64,000 nucleotides of DNA from Planktothrix rubescens CCAP 1459/22 (GCA_904830895.1 LR882958.1:3674001-3738000); one strand, 5' to 3'. Shown: positions 25,720-34,934, numbered from the stretch's first letter. Notes: generated by a model not told the origin, from the letters alone. Made by a program: numbers and translations.

Positions 25720-25765
25720 AAAGCCGTCCTTCGCTTCGCTAAAGGACGGGGTTTCAAACCCAGTT
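25720..25765 (+). mobile_element. IS605-type right end of the OMEGA element
   Basis: It shows a GCCGTCCT...AGGACGGG hairpin followed by the palindrome GGGTTTCAAACCC. This hairpin-plus-palindrome is the usual right-end arrangement next to cyanobacterial TnpB/IscB ORFs. It ends 5 bp before the fabF start codon, so the element inserted immediately upstream of fabF and may have replaced its native leader. The left end was not located; it should lie between 24250 and 24284. Confidence 0.6.
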
Positions 25766-25770
25766 TTTCG

Positions 25771-27015
25771 ATGAATTTTAAGCGCGTTGTTGTAACAGGT
25801 TTAGGGGCAATTACTCCGCTTGGAAATACCAAGGCTGAATATTGGGACGGGTTAATTAACGGACGCAATGGAATTGGCCCAATTACCCGATTTGATGCCT
25901 CAAAGCACGATTGTCGGATTGCGGGTGAGGTAAAGGGATTTGACCCCTGTGATTATATCTCGCGCAAGGAAGCCAAGCGGATGGATCGCTTCGCTCAGTT
26001 TGCGGTAGCGGCTAGTCAACAAGCTGTTTCTGATGCCGGATTCGTGATTAATGACTTAAATGCAGAACAGGTGGGTGTCATTATTGGCACAGGTATTGGC
26101 GGACTGAAGGTACTCGAAGATCAGCAAGAGATCTATTTAACTCGTGGCCCCGATCGCTGTAGTCCGTTTATGATCCCGATGATGATTGCTAATATGGCGG
26201 CCGGACTCACGGCTATTCATACCGGGGCTAAGGGGCCTAACTCCTGTTCGGTGACGGCTTGTGCGGCCGGGTCAAATTCCGTGGGCGATGCCTTTCGTTT
26301 AATTCAACGCGGCTATGCTCAAGCGATGATTTGTGGCGGTACAGAGGCGGCAGTTACCCCGTTATCGGTGGCGGGATTTGCCGCAGCCCGGGCTCTATCT
26401 ACTCGCAATGATGAACCCCTAATCGCCTGTCGTCCCTTTGATCGGGATCGAGATGGATTTGTGATGGGAGAGGGAGCCGGAATTTTACTATTAGAAGAAT
26501 TAGACTGTGCTTTAAGTCGGGGTGCCCGGATTTATGCGGAAATGGTGGGTTATGGGATGACCTGTGATGCCTACCATATCACCTCCCCTGTTCCTGGGGG
26601 AGAAGGGGCTAGTAGAGCTATTTCCTTGGCGATGAAGGATGCCGGAATTACCCCGGAACAAATTAGTTATATTAATGCCCATGGAACCAGTACCTCGGCC
26701 AACGACTCGACGGAAACCGCCGCAATTAAACGGGTATTAGGGGAAAGTGCTTACAAGATCACGGTAAGTTCGACTAAATCAATGACCGGTCACTTATTAG
26801 GGGGATCGGGAGGTATTGAAGCGGTAGCAACGGCGATGGCCATTGCAGAGGATCGGGTTCCTCCGACAATTAATTTGGATAATCCAGATCCCGAATGTGA
26901 TTTGGATTATGTTCCTCATCGGAGTCGCGCCCAAGTTGTGAATGTGGCTTTATCCAATTCCTTTGGATTTGGCGGTCATAATGTGACCTTAGTATTTAAA
27001 AAGTTTCAACCGTGA
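25771..27015 (+). CDS. fabF: Beta-ketoacyl-ACP synthase II
   Basis: A 414-residue condensing enzyme of fatty-acid elongation using malonyl-ACP. The start ATG at 25771 ([19 protein letters not shown]) matches the family N-terminus; an upstream start at 25699 would include mobile-element sequence. The active-site Cys is in [15 protein letters not shown], and the catalytic His residues are in [15 protein letters not shown] and [11 protein letters not shown]. It is the partner of acpP, from which it is now separated by the OMEGA element. A normal ribosome binding site is not evident, because the element's right end is so close. Confidence 0.96.
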   Translation: MNFKRVVVTGLGAITPLGNTKAEYWDGLINGRNGIGPITRFDASKHDCRIAGEVKGFDPCDYISRKEAKRMDRFAQFAVAASQQAVSDAGFVINDLNAEQVGVIIGTGIGGLKVLEDQQEIYLTRGPDRCSPFMIPMMIANMAAGLTAIHTGAKGPNSCSVTACAAGSNSVGDAFRLIQRGYAQAMICGGTEAAVTPLSVAGFAAARALSTRNDEPLIACRPFDRDRDGFVMGEGAGILLLEELDCALSRGARIYAEMVGYGMTCDAYHITSPVPGGEGASRAISLAMKDAGITPEQISYINAHGTSTSANDSTETAAIKRVLGESAYKITVSSTKSMTGHLLGGSGGIEAVATAMAIAEDRVPPTINLDNPDPECDLDYVPHRSRAQVVNVALSNSFGFGGHNVTLVFKKFQP

Positions 27016-27060
27016 TCTGGCAATTTTTACGAATTCAGCCACCCTTGTGGCGTAGTGAAA

Positions 27061-27095
27061 AATCCACTCGCCTTTGGGGAGTGGAGGATGTCAAC
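27061..27095 (+). mobile_element. Solo IS200/IS605-type right-end remnant
   Basis: AATCCACTCGCC-TTTGGG-GAGTGGAGGATGTCAA: a short hairpin followed by GGAGGATGTCAA. This is the pattern I know as the right end and guide-scaffold end of many cyanobacterial TnpB elements. No ORF accompanies it. It lies between fabF and sat and could act as a weak terminator stem, though no T run follows. Confidence 0.45.
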
Positions 27096-27168
27096 AAATC
27101 CTAGTAGTATAGAAAATAAAGAAAATTGAATAATTGTCAATTTTTTAGTTAGCTTAGAGAGGTTATCC

Positions 27169-28344
27169 TTGAGTCAATCACTAGACGCCATTGCTCCCCA
27201 CGGTGGACATCTAATTAATCGTATTGCAACTCCTGACCAACGACGGGAATTTTTGGACAAAGGAGAACATTTACCCCGAGTTCAGTTGGATGAGCGATCG
27301 CTTTCTGATTTAGAACTAATCGCTATTGGGGGTTTTAGTCCCCTAACTGGGTTTATGGAACAGGCGGACTATAAAACCGTTGTTGACCAAATGCACCTGA
27401 GTAATGGTTTACCCTGGTCAATTCCGATTACTTTGTCTGTATCGGAGGAGGTCGCCTCGAACCTAAAAGAAGGAGGTTTGGTGCGTTTAGATTCCCCTAC
27501 AGGTGATTTTGTTGGGATTTTGGAACTGACCGAAAAATATTCCTACGACAAGGAAACCGAAGCCCTGAAAGTCTACCGTACCACGGATGAAAAACATCCT
27601 GGGGTAAAAGTAGTTTACGATCAAGGGGGAATTAATCTCGCTGGCCCAGTGTGGTTATTAGAGCGTCAATCCCATCCCTACTTCCCGAAATATCAAATTG
27701 ACCCGGCTGAATCTCGGGCAATATTTAGAGAAAAAGGCTGGAAAACTATTGTTGGATTTCAAACCCGAAACCCCATCCATCGCGCCCATGAATATATCCA
27801 AAAATGTGCTTTAGAAACCGTTGATGGCTTGTTTTTGCATCCTTTAGTTGGGGCGACAAAATCCGATGATATCCCTGCGGATGTGCGGATGCGCTGCTAT
27901 GAAATTTTGATTGATCATTACTATCCTAAACAACGGGTGATTTTAGCAATTAATCCGGCTGCAATGCGTTATGCTGGCCCCCGGGAAGCGATTTTTCATG
28001 CGCTGGTGCGGAAAAATTATGGCTGTACTCATTTTATTGTGGGTCGGGATCATGCCGGGGTGGGTGATTATTATGGCACCTACGATGCTCAATATATTTT
28101 CAATGAGTTTGAACCCGGAGAATTAGGTATTACTCCGATGATGTTTGAACACGCTTTTTACTGTAAGGTGACAGAAGGAATGGCAACCAGTAAAACCAGT
28201 CCCAGTTCGCCGGAACAGCGAGTTCATTTATCGGGAACTAAGGTACGAGAATTACTCCGTCGGGGAGAACTGCCACCCCCGGAATTTTCCCGCCCGGAAG
28301 TTGCTAATGAATTAATTAAAGCAATGAAAACAAATAATCAGTAG
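27169..28344 (+). CDS. sat: Sulfate adenylyltransferase (ATP sulfurylase)
   Basis: A 391-residue enzyme converting sulfate and ATP to APS, the first step of sulfate assimilation. The PUA-like N-terminal domain ([11 protein letters not shown]-type motif here [10 protein letters not shown]) and the catalytic [12 protein letters not shown] motif (about residues 196-207) are intact, as are the [13 protein letters not shown] and [13 protein letters not shown] segments. The only start fitting the family N-terminus ([12 protein letters not shown]) is a TTG at 27169, with GAGAGG just upstream as ribosome binding site. TTG use implies moderate translation. It is monocistronic by its neighbours. Confidence 0.96.
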   Translation: MSQSLDAIAPHGGHLINRIATPDQRREFLDKGEHLPRVQLDERSLSDLELIAIGGFSPLTGFMEQADYKTVVDQMHLSNGLPWSIPITLSVSEEVASNLKEGGLVRLDSPTGDFVGILELTEKYSYDKETEALKVYRTTDEKHPGVKVVYDQGGINLAGPVWLLERQSHPYFPKYQIDPAESRAIFREKGWKTIVGFQTRNPIHRAHEYIQKCALETVDGLFLHPLVGATKSDDIPADVRMRCYEILIDHYYPKQRVILAINPAAMRYAGPREAIFHALVRKNYGCTHFIVGRDHAGVGDYYGTYDAQYIFNEFEPGELGITPMMFEHAFYCKVTEGMATSKTSPSSPEQRVHLSGTKVRELLRRGELPPPEFSRPEVANELIKAMKTNNQ

Positions 28345-28503
28345 TCAGTTATTAATTATCAGTTATCAGTGTAATAGTTGATATTATAGTTAATAGTGAA
28401 TTAGCTGTTTTTAAATTATTACCTAATAACTGATAACGGTTCCAGAGGCGCCGTGGCAATTCTAAACACTGATAACTGATTACTGATTACTGATTACTGA
28501 TTT
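28345..28503. repeat. Tandem heptamer repeats (GATTACT) and inverted ACTGATAAC tracts
   Basis: The sat-caspase gap has CAGTTATTAATTATCAGTTATCAGT on the left. On the right, from about 28470 to 28503, is the inverted counterpart: ACTGATAACTGATTACTGAT, continuing as three tandem GATTACT heptamers. The two sets face each other across a GGCGCC-containing centre near 28448, so the region can fold into a long imperfect hairpin. Short tandem heptamers like this are characteristic of filamentous cyanobacteria. Confidence 0.7.
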
Positions 28504-28509
28504 TTGGTA

Positions 28510-30795
28510 ATGGGACTAAAACGACGGGAATTTTTACAACGGGCTGGCTTACTCCTGGCGGCACTGGGGATTAATCAAAGACTGTATTATCGTTCTGATC
28601 AAGCCTTGGCACAGCCAGCCCGACGGAAGTTAGCCCTATTAGTTGGAATTAATCAATATCCAACTACAAATCGCATTCAAGAACCGTTGCAAGGCTGTTT
28701 AACGGATGTGGAATTGCAACGGAATTTGTTAATTTATAAATTCGGTTTTCAGCCCGATGATATTGTCACGTTAACAAATGAAGCAGCTACTAGAAATCAA
28801 ATTGAATCGGCATTTATTTCCCATTTAATTGAACAGGCTAAAATGGGAGATTTAGCGCTGTTTCATTTTAGTGGTTATGGGAGTTGTATCCCTCGGTATA
28901 ATTTGGTTTCTAATTCATCTCAAATTCAGCATTCTTTTCTTCCTGTTGATGTTGCTTTATCAGAAACGGAAACTGTTAATGATATTTTAGAAGATACCTT
29001 GTGGTTATTATTGCGATCGCTAAAAACTTCTAACATAATTACTATTTTAGATACCAGCTTTATTTATCCAGGATATCATCAACAAGGGACTCTAAAAATT
29101 CGCGCTATTCCCAGTCCAACCACCGTTGAAATTAATCCAGCAGAATTAGATTTACAAAATCAACTATTATCTAGTTTAGGCATTTCTCGTCAAGAATTAG
29201 AACAAAGAAAACCAGGTTTACCAGGGATAGTTTTATCCGCATCTAAACCATCCCAAATCGCCACAGAAGCTCGATGGGATGGCTTTAATGCAGGATTATT
29301 CACTTATATCTTAACCCAAACCCTCTGGGGGGCAAGTTCACCCCGGAATTTATCAGATCAAATCCGTCGGGTTGCGGGAGAAGTTGAACAAATTGTGGGA
29401 TCATCTCAACAACCCCAACTGCGCCGCACATTAACGGGGTCTAATTCTAAAACTGAATCAGAATTTTCTTTAGGGAATTTATGGATTAATTCTCCTCCGG
29501 TTGATGGTGTAATTACCGGAGTTGAAGATAATGGCAAAACAGCCAAAATTTTATTAACTGGTTTGCCAGCTTTTGTGTTAGATTCCTATAGTTTAAATAG
29601 TGTATTAACGATTATATCAGATTCTAATTCTTTAGAAAATCCTATCTATTTACAAATACGTTCTCGCACAGGATTAAATGCCAAAGCCCAAATAAAAAAT
29701 AATAATTCAACGTCATTTTTAGGATTAAAAATCGGACAAAAAGTGCAAGAATTAATTAGAATTTTACCTCGAAAAATTGATTTAAAAATTGCCTTAGATC
29801 CGAAATTATCTCGAATTGAACGAGTTGATGCAACTAGCACCTTTTCCGATTCTCCTCGGATGGCAATTGTAGCAGGTGATCAACCTGCGGATTATGTTCT
29901 TAGTCGCGTTACCGATACCACTATTGCCCAAACATTGAACGCACCCTTATCCCCTTTATTTCAGGGCAGATATGGGTTATTTTCTAAGGGTTTAGTCTTA
30001 CTTCCTAATACCGTTGGCGAAGGAGGAGAAGCGGTAAAAGTTGCGATACATCGGTTAATTCCCCAACTAAAAACCCGGTTAGCAATTAAGTTATTAAGAT
30101 CAACAGAAAATGAACGTTCCTCGAATTTAAAAGTAAGAGCATCTTTAAATTTATTAGCCCCCCAATCTCAAGTTTTAATTAAACGAAAAACCACAGGAAT
30201 TTTTAATACTATTAATCCAGAAAATAATAATAATATTAATTCTCAATCGAGTTCAAATCAACCCCTGATTAACGCTTCAGAAAATATCGGCATTATCACA
30301 GTCCCTCTAGGAAGTCGTTTACAATATCAACTCCAAAATCAAGGGGAATTTCCGGTTTATTTCCTAGTGTTTTCTATGAATAGTGAAGGAGAAACTTATA
30401 TTTTTAATTCAGGTTTTGACCCCCAACAACAACAAATTGCGCCCGGTAAATCCTTGAGTTTACCAACCGCTAACATTTATAGCGGAAATTCTTCCACAGA
30501 AATGATCGGAGAAATGGTCAAAGGGTCAACCGGATTAGTAGAAACTCACGTTATTTTAAGTCATAATCCCTTCTTAGAAACATTAGAAATTTCAGATAGA
30601 AATATTAATAAAAATGAAGGTATTTTAAAATTTAATCGAGTTTCTAATCCTTTGAATATTGCTGATGCAATTTTACAAGATTTGAATAGAGGTAGTCAAC
30701 CAACCTTAGAAAAAATGGGAATTATCACCGATGATTTAGCCCTGGATATTAATAGTTGGGCAACGTTTAATTTTGATTATCGGGTTGTAGGATAG
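28510..30795 (+). CDS. Orthocaspase-like (peptidase C14) protein with Tyr/Ser dyad, Tat-exported, with DUF4384-like region
   Basis: A 761-residue protein starting at ATG 28510. KRREFLQRAGLLLAALG at the N-terminus is a twin-arginine export signal. A caspase-like p20 domain follows (KLALLVGINQYP, about residues 37-250), but the catalytic His of the HFSGHG motif is Tyr (HFSGYGSC) and the catalytic Cys of DxCFSG is Ser (LDTSF). Protease activity by the normal dyad is therefore unlikely. Such Tyr/Ser variants are known among cyanobacterial orthocaspases. The C-terminal part (YQLQNQGEFPVYFLVFSMNSEGETY) resembles DUF4384. It is probably an extracytoplasmic binding or regulatory pseudo-protease. Confidence 0.85.
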   Translation: MGLKRREFLQRAGLLLAALGINQRLYYRSDQALAQPARRKLALLVGINQYPTTNRIQEPLQGCLTDVELQRNLLIYKFGFQPDDIVTLTNEAATRNQIESAFISHLIEQAKMGDLALFHFSGYGSCIPRYNLVSNSSQIQHSFLPVDVALSETETVNDILEDTLWLLLRSLKTSNIITILDTSFIYPGYHQQGTLKIRAIPSPTTVEINPAELDLQNQLLSSLGISRQELEQRKPGLPGIVLSASKPSQIATEARWDGFNAGLFTYILTQTLWGASSPRNLSDQIRRVAGEVEQIVGSSQQPQLRRTLTGSNSKTESEFSLGNLWINSPPVDGVITGVEDNGKTAKILLTGLPAFVLDSYSLNSVLTIISDSNSLENPIYLQIRSRTGLNAKAQIKNNNSTSFLGLKIGQKVQELIRILPRKIDLKIALDPKLSRIERVDATSTFSDSPRMAIVAGDQPADYVLSRVTDTTIAQTLNAPLSPLFQGRYGLFSKGLVLLPNTVGEGGEAVKVAIHRLIPQLKTRLAIKLLRSTENERSSNLKVRASLNLLAPQSQVLIKRKTTGIFNTINPENNNNINSQSSSNQPLINASENIGIITVPLGSRLQYQLQNQGEFPVYFLVFSMNSEGETYIFNSGFDPQQQQIAPGKSLSLPTANIYSGNSSTEMIGEMVKGSTGLVETHVILSHNPFLETLEISDRNINKNEGILKFNRVSNPLNIADAILQDLNRGSQPTLEKMGIITDDLALDINSWATFNFDYRVVG

Positions 30796-30888
30796 AAATT
30801 AACTTCCAAAGACTCATCTTATAGCAACAGGCAAGAGGCAAAAGGGATTATAGAATCCCTTTCAAAATTAAACAGGAATAGTTGAGGA

Positions 30889-32151
30889 CTAATAAACCTG
30901 TTCAATAACAGTTGCTAACCGTTTCATCCCTTCTGTAATTTCCTCATTCGTAGCAGTTAAACTAATCCGAATACATTGGTTTTTATGGCTCCATTCTCCT
31001 TGTAAACCGGGAAAAAATGAATTACCTGGAACTACAATTACCCCCACTTCTTTTAACTGTTGATACAATTCCCAGTCAGTTATCGGTAAATCTTTAAACC
31101 ACATCCAGGCAAAAATTGCTCCTTCTCCCCGATGTAAAAACCAGGGTAAATTTTGAGGCATGGCTTGATTTAATGCCGTTTCCACAACGGTGAATTTCTG
31201 TTGATAATAGGGACGAATTACCTCAGTCGAAATTTCTGATAACGCTCCAGAACCGATGGCACGGGCGGCAATTGCTTGTCCATAACGGGGGGAATGAATA
31301 CACATATTGGTTTGAAATGCTTCTAATACTTGAATTGTGCTTTCATTGCCAATAGCAACCCCTAATCGTTCCCCAGGTAATCCCGCTTTTGATAAACTAA
31401 TACAATGAATAATATTATCGCCAAAAATGGGTTTCATTTCGGTAAAATTTAAGGCGGGAAATGGTGGCGCATAAGCAGAATCAATAAACACTGGAACGTT
31501 AAAGGGAGCCGCTAACGCTGTAATTTTTTTAACTTCTTCTTCTGTTAAAACGTTGCCACTGGGATTACAAGGACGAGAAAATATAACACATCCTGTGGTT
31601 TCATCAATAATTAATTGACTAAAATCAGGTCGATATTTAAAATGATGATTAACTTCATCAATATCTAACTTTGGTTGATAGGAAAAAACCGCTTCAGGAA
31701 TTAAACTAACACCCCCATATCCAGTATAATCAGGACTTAAGGGGAGAACAATTTTTTTCAGTTTGCCATCGGTGGTATAGCCGCCAAAAGCATTGGTAGC
31801 ATAGAAATAAATTGATTGACTTCCGGGGGTAATTAATACATTGCGGTCGGTTAAATTTAACCCGTAACGAGAATTAAAATCCTCAACAATGACATCAATA
31901 AACGGTTGATATCCCTGACTAGAACCATACCGACAAACGACTTCCCCATATTCAGGACTTGATAGTAATTCTGCGGTACAATCTCGCCAAAGTTGTTCAA
32001 CTTCGGGCAAAATTACCGGATTTCCTGCACTTAAATTAATAAAATCTTTGCCTTTTCCTAATCTTAAAGTTTCAATAATATCTTTCATAATCGCACGAAC
32101 TCCCGTTAAATGAGACATCCGTTCGCCAAATTGTGTCAAAGCAGGATTCAT
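30889..32151 (-). CDS. avtA: Valine--pyruvate aminotransferase
   Basis: A 420-residue fold-type I PLP aminotransferase. MNPALTQFGERMSHLTGVRAIM at the start and the NLSAGNPVILPEVE segment are specific to AvtA-type enzymes. The PLP lysine is in ISLSKAGLPGERLG (about residue 250) and the PLP-binding Asn/Asp/Tyr lie in SRPCNPSGNVLT and FIDSAYAPP. It would interconvert valine/2-oxoisovalerate with alanine/pyruvate. Full length, no oddities. Transcribed opposite to both neighbours, so it is a single-gene unit. The 195-bp gap upstream holds the divergent promoters. Confidence 0.92.
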   Translation of the reverse strand: MNPALTQFGERMSHLTGVRAIMKDIIETLRLGKGKDFINLSAGNPVILPEVEQLWRDCTAELLSSPEYGEVVCRYGSSQGYQPFIDVIVEDFNSRYGLNLTDRNVLITPGSQSIYFYATNAFGGYTTDGKLKKIVLPLSPDYTGYGGVSLIPEAVFSYQPKLDIDEVNHHFKYRPDFSQLIIDETTGCVIFSRPCNPSGNVLTEEEVKKITALAAPFNVPVFIDSAYAPPFPALNFTEMKPIFGDNIIHCISLSKAGLPGERLGVAIGNESTIQVLEAFQTNMCIHSPRYGQAIAARAIGSGALSEISTEVIRPYYQQKFTVVETALNQAMPQNLPWFLHRGEGAIFAWMWFKDLPITDWELYQQLKEVGVIVVPGNSFFPGLQGEWSHKNQCIRISLTATNEEITEGMKRLATVIEQVY

Positions 32152-32352
32152 AGTTTTATAACCAAATTAATTAACATCATCCCCCTATAATTAGGAGATA
32201 GTAGGTAGGAGCTATAATTATAACCCGAAATCCGATACCCACAACTTTAGTGGTGGAATCTGACATCGGTTAATCCTCATTTGATCAATCTTAACCTTAG
32301 AATTGAAAATATAGAATAGTTTTCAACCAGAATATTAGGATTTTTTGTGTCT

Positions 32353-33195
32353 ATGGTAATTTGGCAAGCTGATTTTTATCGTCGTCCCATCAAGGATGGA
32401 AGCGGACAACCCCTATGGGAGTTGTTAGTCTGTGACGAAACTCGCCAGGTTGAGTTGATAGCGATGTGTCCTCAGTCGAAAGTGAATTCAACTTGGTTAA
32501 TCGAACAGTTGCAGCAAGTAATTGTTACTCAAAAACCTGATAAAATTAAAGTGTTTCGTCCCCAGTCTTTAAGTTTATTAGAAACGGCGGGAAAAGGATT
32601 AGGAATTGTAGTAGAACCTGATCGAAATACAGAGACATTAAAACAATGGTTAACTGAACGTTTAAAACAATATTCTCAGTCAGAATATTATACAGGAGAA
32701 CCATATAATCCTGTGAAATTAGAACAACTGCCACCTTTACCATTACCTGATAAATTATGGGGCGATAACTGGCAATTTGCTAGTATTTCTGCGGGAAATT
32801 TACAAGAATTTTTTGCCGACCGTCCGATTCCAATTGTACAAATTCCAGATAATTTTTTACCCCTAAATATAGGGTTAGCTTCTGTAGTAACGATTCCTGG
32901 GATTATTATTAATGGAGGTAAAAAATCAATGCAATTAGCCCGATGGCTAGAGGAAATTCGACCCTTTGCTTTCAATTATATTCCGGGTTCCCCTAATGGA
33001 TTAATCCTAGAATCGGGTTTGGTTGATCGTTGGGTGATGGCAACCTTTGAAGATGCGGAAGTTATGGATTCTGCTAAAACCTTTGAAGTCAGAAAACAGT
33101 TAGCAAAAGGATTACATTTTTTATTAGTACAACCGGATGATTCTGGGATAACTTTTACTGGTTTTTGGCTATTAAAAGGGGAAATAAAAAAATAA
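32353..33195 (+). CDS. Tab2/Atab2-family RNA-binding protein (photosystem translation factor)
   Basis: A 280-residue protein of the Tab2/DUF1092 family, found in cyanobacteria and chloroplasts; in Chlamydomonas Tab2 binds psaB mRNA and promotes photosystem I synthesis. Family markers: IWQADFYRRP near the start, PLWELLVCDE, and the C-terminal WVMATFEDAEVMDSAKTFE. I prefer the ATG at 32353; a GTG two codons earlier is an alternative. It is convergent with a toxin-antitoxin pair, separated by a palindrome that may end transcription from both sides. Confidence 0.9.
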   Translation: MVIWQADFYRRPIKDGSGQPLWELLVCDETRQVELIAMCPQSKVNSTWLIEQLQQVIVTQKPDKIKVFRPQSLSLLETAGKGLGIVVEPDRNTETLKQWLTERLKQYSQSEYYTGEPYNPVKLEQLPPLPLPDKLWGDNWQFASISAGNLQEFFADRPIPIVQIPDNFLPLNIGLASVVTIPGIIINGGKKSMQLARWLEEIRPFAFNYIPGSPNGLILESGLVDRWVMATFEDAEVMDSAKTFEVRKQLAKGLHFLLVQPDDSGITFTGFWLLKGEIKK

Positions 33196-33206
33196 AATTA
33201 ATAGTG

Positions 33207-33237
33207 GAAACCGAATTTCTTGAAGAAACTCGGTTTC
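33207..33237. repeat. Palindrome GAAACCG...CGGTTTC between convergent genes
   Basis: GAAACCGAATTTCTTGAAG and AAACTCGGTTTC form an inverted repeat with an 11-bp or longer stem. Related half-sites occur near 34980 (TTCAAGAAACCCGATTTTTGAA) and 59545 (TTCAAAAAACCGGGTTTTT). It lies between the stop codons of tab2 and the antitoxin and could serve as a bidirectional terminator (T-rich on both sides). Confidence 0.6.
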
Positions 33238-33244
33238 TAAAATT

Positions 33245-33598
33245 TTATAGTCTAACTTCTACAGTTTCAGCAACAGATTCTAATGTAGAATTCGGTTCAG
33301 AATTAACTATAACGGTTAAAGTTAGTCCTAAAGATTGTAGCCAACTGGATAAACGATAAATTGCTTGGCTTTCTGGTTGGTCGAGAAATTGATTCAAACG
33401 CGATAAATGTTCTTGAAGTTGTTCTGGAGACATTTTTTCTTGTCCTAGTGCCATTGCAACATCTTGAAGGGCAGATAATAATAATTCAGGTTCAGGATCT
33501 TTTTCTTGTAAAATCGCCCAAAGATATAATGCGGCTTCAGATTGATCTTTGAGAGATTCAATTAAATAGTCTTGATAATTTCTAGTTAGAGATTGCAT
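33245..33598 (-). CDS. Putative antitoxin following a HigB/RelE-like toxin
   Basis: A 117-residue protein starting at ATG 33598 (QSLTRNYQDYLIESLKDQSEAALYLWAILQEKD), the usual opening of HigA-like addiction-module antidotes (YLIE-x-LKD...AA-YL-x-AL). The middle (LLSALQDVAMALGQEKMSPEQL) sits where the helix-turn-helix should be, but the remainder (LSSWLQSLGLTLTVIV) departs from the standard XRE fold. Thus the DNA-binding part may be diverged. It overlaps the toxin gene by 17 bp; the longer frame reaching to 33676 is just that overlap. Confidence 0.75.
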   Translation of the reverse strand: MQSLTRNYQDYLIESLKDQSEAALYLWAILQEKDPEPELLLSALQDVAMALGQEKMSPEQLQEHLSRLNQFLDQPESQAIYRLSSWLQSLGLTLTVIVNSEPNSTLESVAETVEVRL

Positions 33599-33929
33599 TA
33601 AACCGCCTCCTATAGTCTTCCCAGTAAGTTTTAGCGGTGCGAATATCTTCTTCTTGAGTGCTTTTATCTCCACCACAAAGGAGTAAAATAATCGTTACAC
33701 CGAACTGACAAAAATAAATTCGATAACCCGAACCAAACTGAATTCTTAACTCATATACTCCTTCACCTACAGAACGATAATCTCCCAAGTTTCCTTGTAC
33801 AACTCGTTTAAGCCTGGATTTGATAATTGCTTTTCCTTTACTATCTCGTAAAGAATTAAGCCAATCTTCAAAAGGGCTTTTACCATTGGTGGCCAGATAA
33901 TTCTGGACTTGTCTGGGCTGTACTTCCAT
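33582..33929 (-). CDS. HigB/RelE-superfamily toxin (phage Gp49-like killer protein)
   Basis: A 115-residue basic protein of the addiction-module killer (Gp49-like HigB) family. Markers are PFEDWLNSLRDSKGKAII, RLKRVVQGNLGDYRSVGEGVYELRI, GSGYRIYF and LLLCGGDKSTQEEDI, with the last being the best family signature. Toxins of this group cleave mRNA on the ribosome. The order toxin then antitoxin is normal for higBA. It is about 130 bp from a divergent Rpn nuclease gene, making a small accessory cluster at 33-35 kb. Confidence 0.9.
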   Translation of the reverse strand: MEVQPRQVQNYLATNGKSPFEDWLNSLRDSKGKAIIKSRLKRVVQGNLGDYRSVGEGVYELRIQFGSGYRIYFCQFGVTIILLLCGGDKSTQEEDIRTAKTYWEDYRRRFNAISN

Positions 33930-34061
33930 AAAGTTATTATAAGTGATCCCTCCTTTCTTAAGAATCTATAGATTTAATTAGAAAAATCACTTTTCCCTTT
34001 ATATTATAAATTGTTCATTGTAAAATGAATATGTCAGATCATTGGGGAGGAATAATTAGGG

Positions 34062-34934
34062 GTGTTTGACAGTATTTGCAAGTTTCTTGCAGAAAATTTT
34101 TCTGAAGATTTGGCAAGTTGGTTGTTGGGTTCTACCGTTGCATTAACTGAGTTGAGTCCCCAAGAGTTATCATTGGAACCAATTCGGGCTGATTCTTTAA
34201 TCTTACTGCAATCGGATGATCTGGTTTTGCACACAGAATTTCAAACCGAACCTGATGCAAAAATCCCCTTTAGGATGTTAGATTATCGAGTAAGGGTCTA
34301 TCGTCGTTTTCCCAACAAAGTCATGCGTCAGGTGGTGATTTATCTGGGTCGAACTAATTCTCTTTTAGTCCAAGAAAATAGTTTTCGTCTGGAGAATACG
34401 TTTCATCAGTTTGAGGTGATTCGTCTTTGGGAACAACCGCCGGAACAGTTTTTGAATGTAACGGGATTGTTACCTTTTGCGGTACTTAGTCAGACCGATG
34501 ATCCGACGATGATATTAAGTCAAGTTGCTGAAGTAATTGAAGGAATTACCGATCAACAAGTTCAAAGTAATCTTGTTGCTGCTTCGGCAATTTTGGCGGG
34601 TTTAGTTTTAAATAAAGATACAGTGAAAAGACTTTTAAGGAGTGATCTTATGCGAAATTCAGTCATTTATCAAGAAATTCTACAAGAAGGAAAATTGGAA
34701 GGAAAATTGGAAGGAAAACTAGAAGGTAAATTAGAAGGAAAGTTAGAAGGTAAATTGGAAGGAAAACTAGAAGGAAAACTAGAAGGAAAACTAGAAGGAA
34801 AACTAGAAGGAAAACTAGAAGGAAAATTGGAAGCAAAGGAAGAAATTGCTTTAAATTTATTGCGAATAGGTTTGAGTTTAGAGCAAGTTGTTCAGGTAAC
34901 TGGATTAAGTGTTGAAGAGATTCAATCTTTGTAA
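34062..34934 (+). CDS. Rpn/PD-(D/E)xK-family nuclease (DUF4351-type) with GKLE repeat region
   Basis: A 290-residue protein of the Rpn/transposase_31-like family, abundant in cyanobacteria. The nuclease core shows ELSLEPIRADSLILLQSDDLVLHTEFQTEPD (acidic residue in IRADSL and E-F-Q near 57), then MLDYRVRVYRRF. Residues about 210-257 are twelve GKLE tetrapeptides predicted as a charged helix, then a C-terminal domain (EIALNLLRIGLSLEQVVQVTGLS). It starts at GTG 34062 with GGGGAGG upstream. Rpn proteins in E. coli promote RecA-independent recombination; the role here is unknown. A diverged duplicate of its 3' part follows. Confidence 0.87.
   Translation: MFDSICKFLAENFSEDLASWLLGSTVALTELSPQELSLEPIRADSLILLQSDDLVLHTEFQTEPDAKIPFRMLDYRVRVYRRFPNKVMRQVVIYLGRTNSLLVQENSFRLENTFHQFEVIRLWEQPPEQFLNVTGLLPFAVLSQTDDPTMILSQVAEVIEGITDQQVQSNLVAASAILAGLVLNKDTVKRLLRSDLMRNSVIYQEILQEGKLEGKLEGKLEGKLEGKLEGKLEGKLEGKLEGKLEGKLEGKLEGKLEAKEEIALNLLRIGLSLEQVVQVTGLSVEEIQSL
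34689..34832 (+). repeat. 12-bp minisatellite, 12 units, inside the Rpn-type gene
   Basis: Twelve units of the form GGAAAACTAGAA / GGAAAATTGGAA, each coding Gly-Lys-Leu-Glu. Five consecutive identical units (7-11) show recent expansion, while the first six are more varied. Because units are 12 bp, changes in copy number keep the frame and only alter helix length. Confidence 0.95.

Noticed and set aside
25674-25868. Minus-strand frame spanning the OMEGA right end and the fabF start
   Set aside because: It crosses the right-end hairpin and the conserved fabF N-terminus, so it is a shadow.
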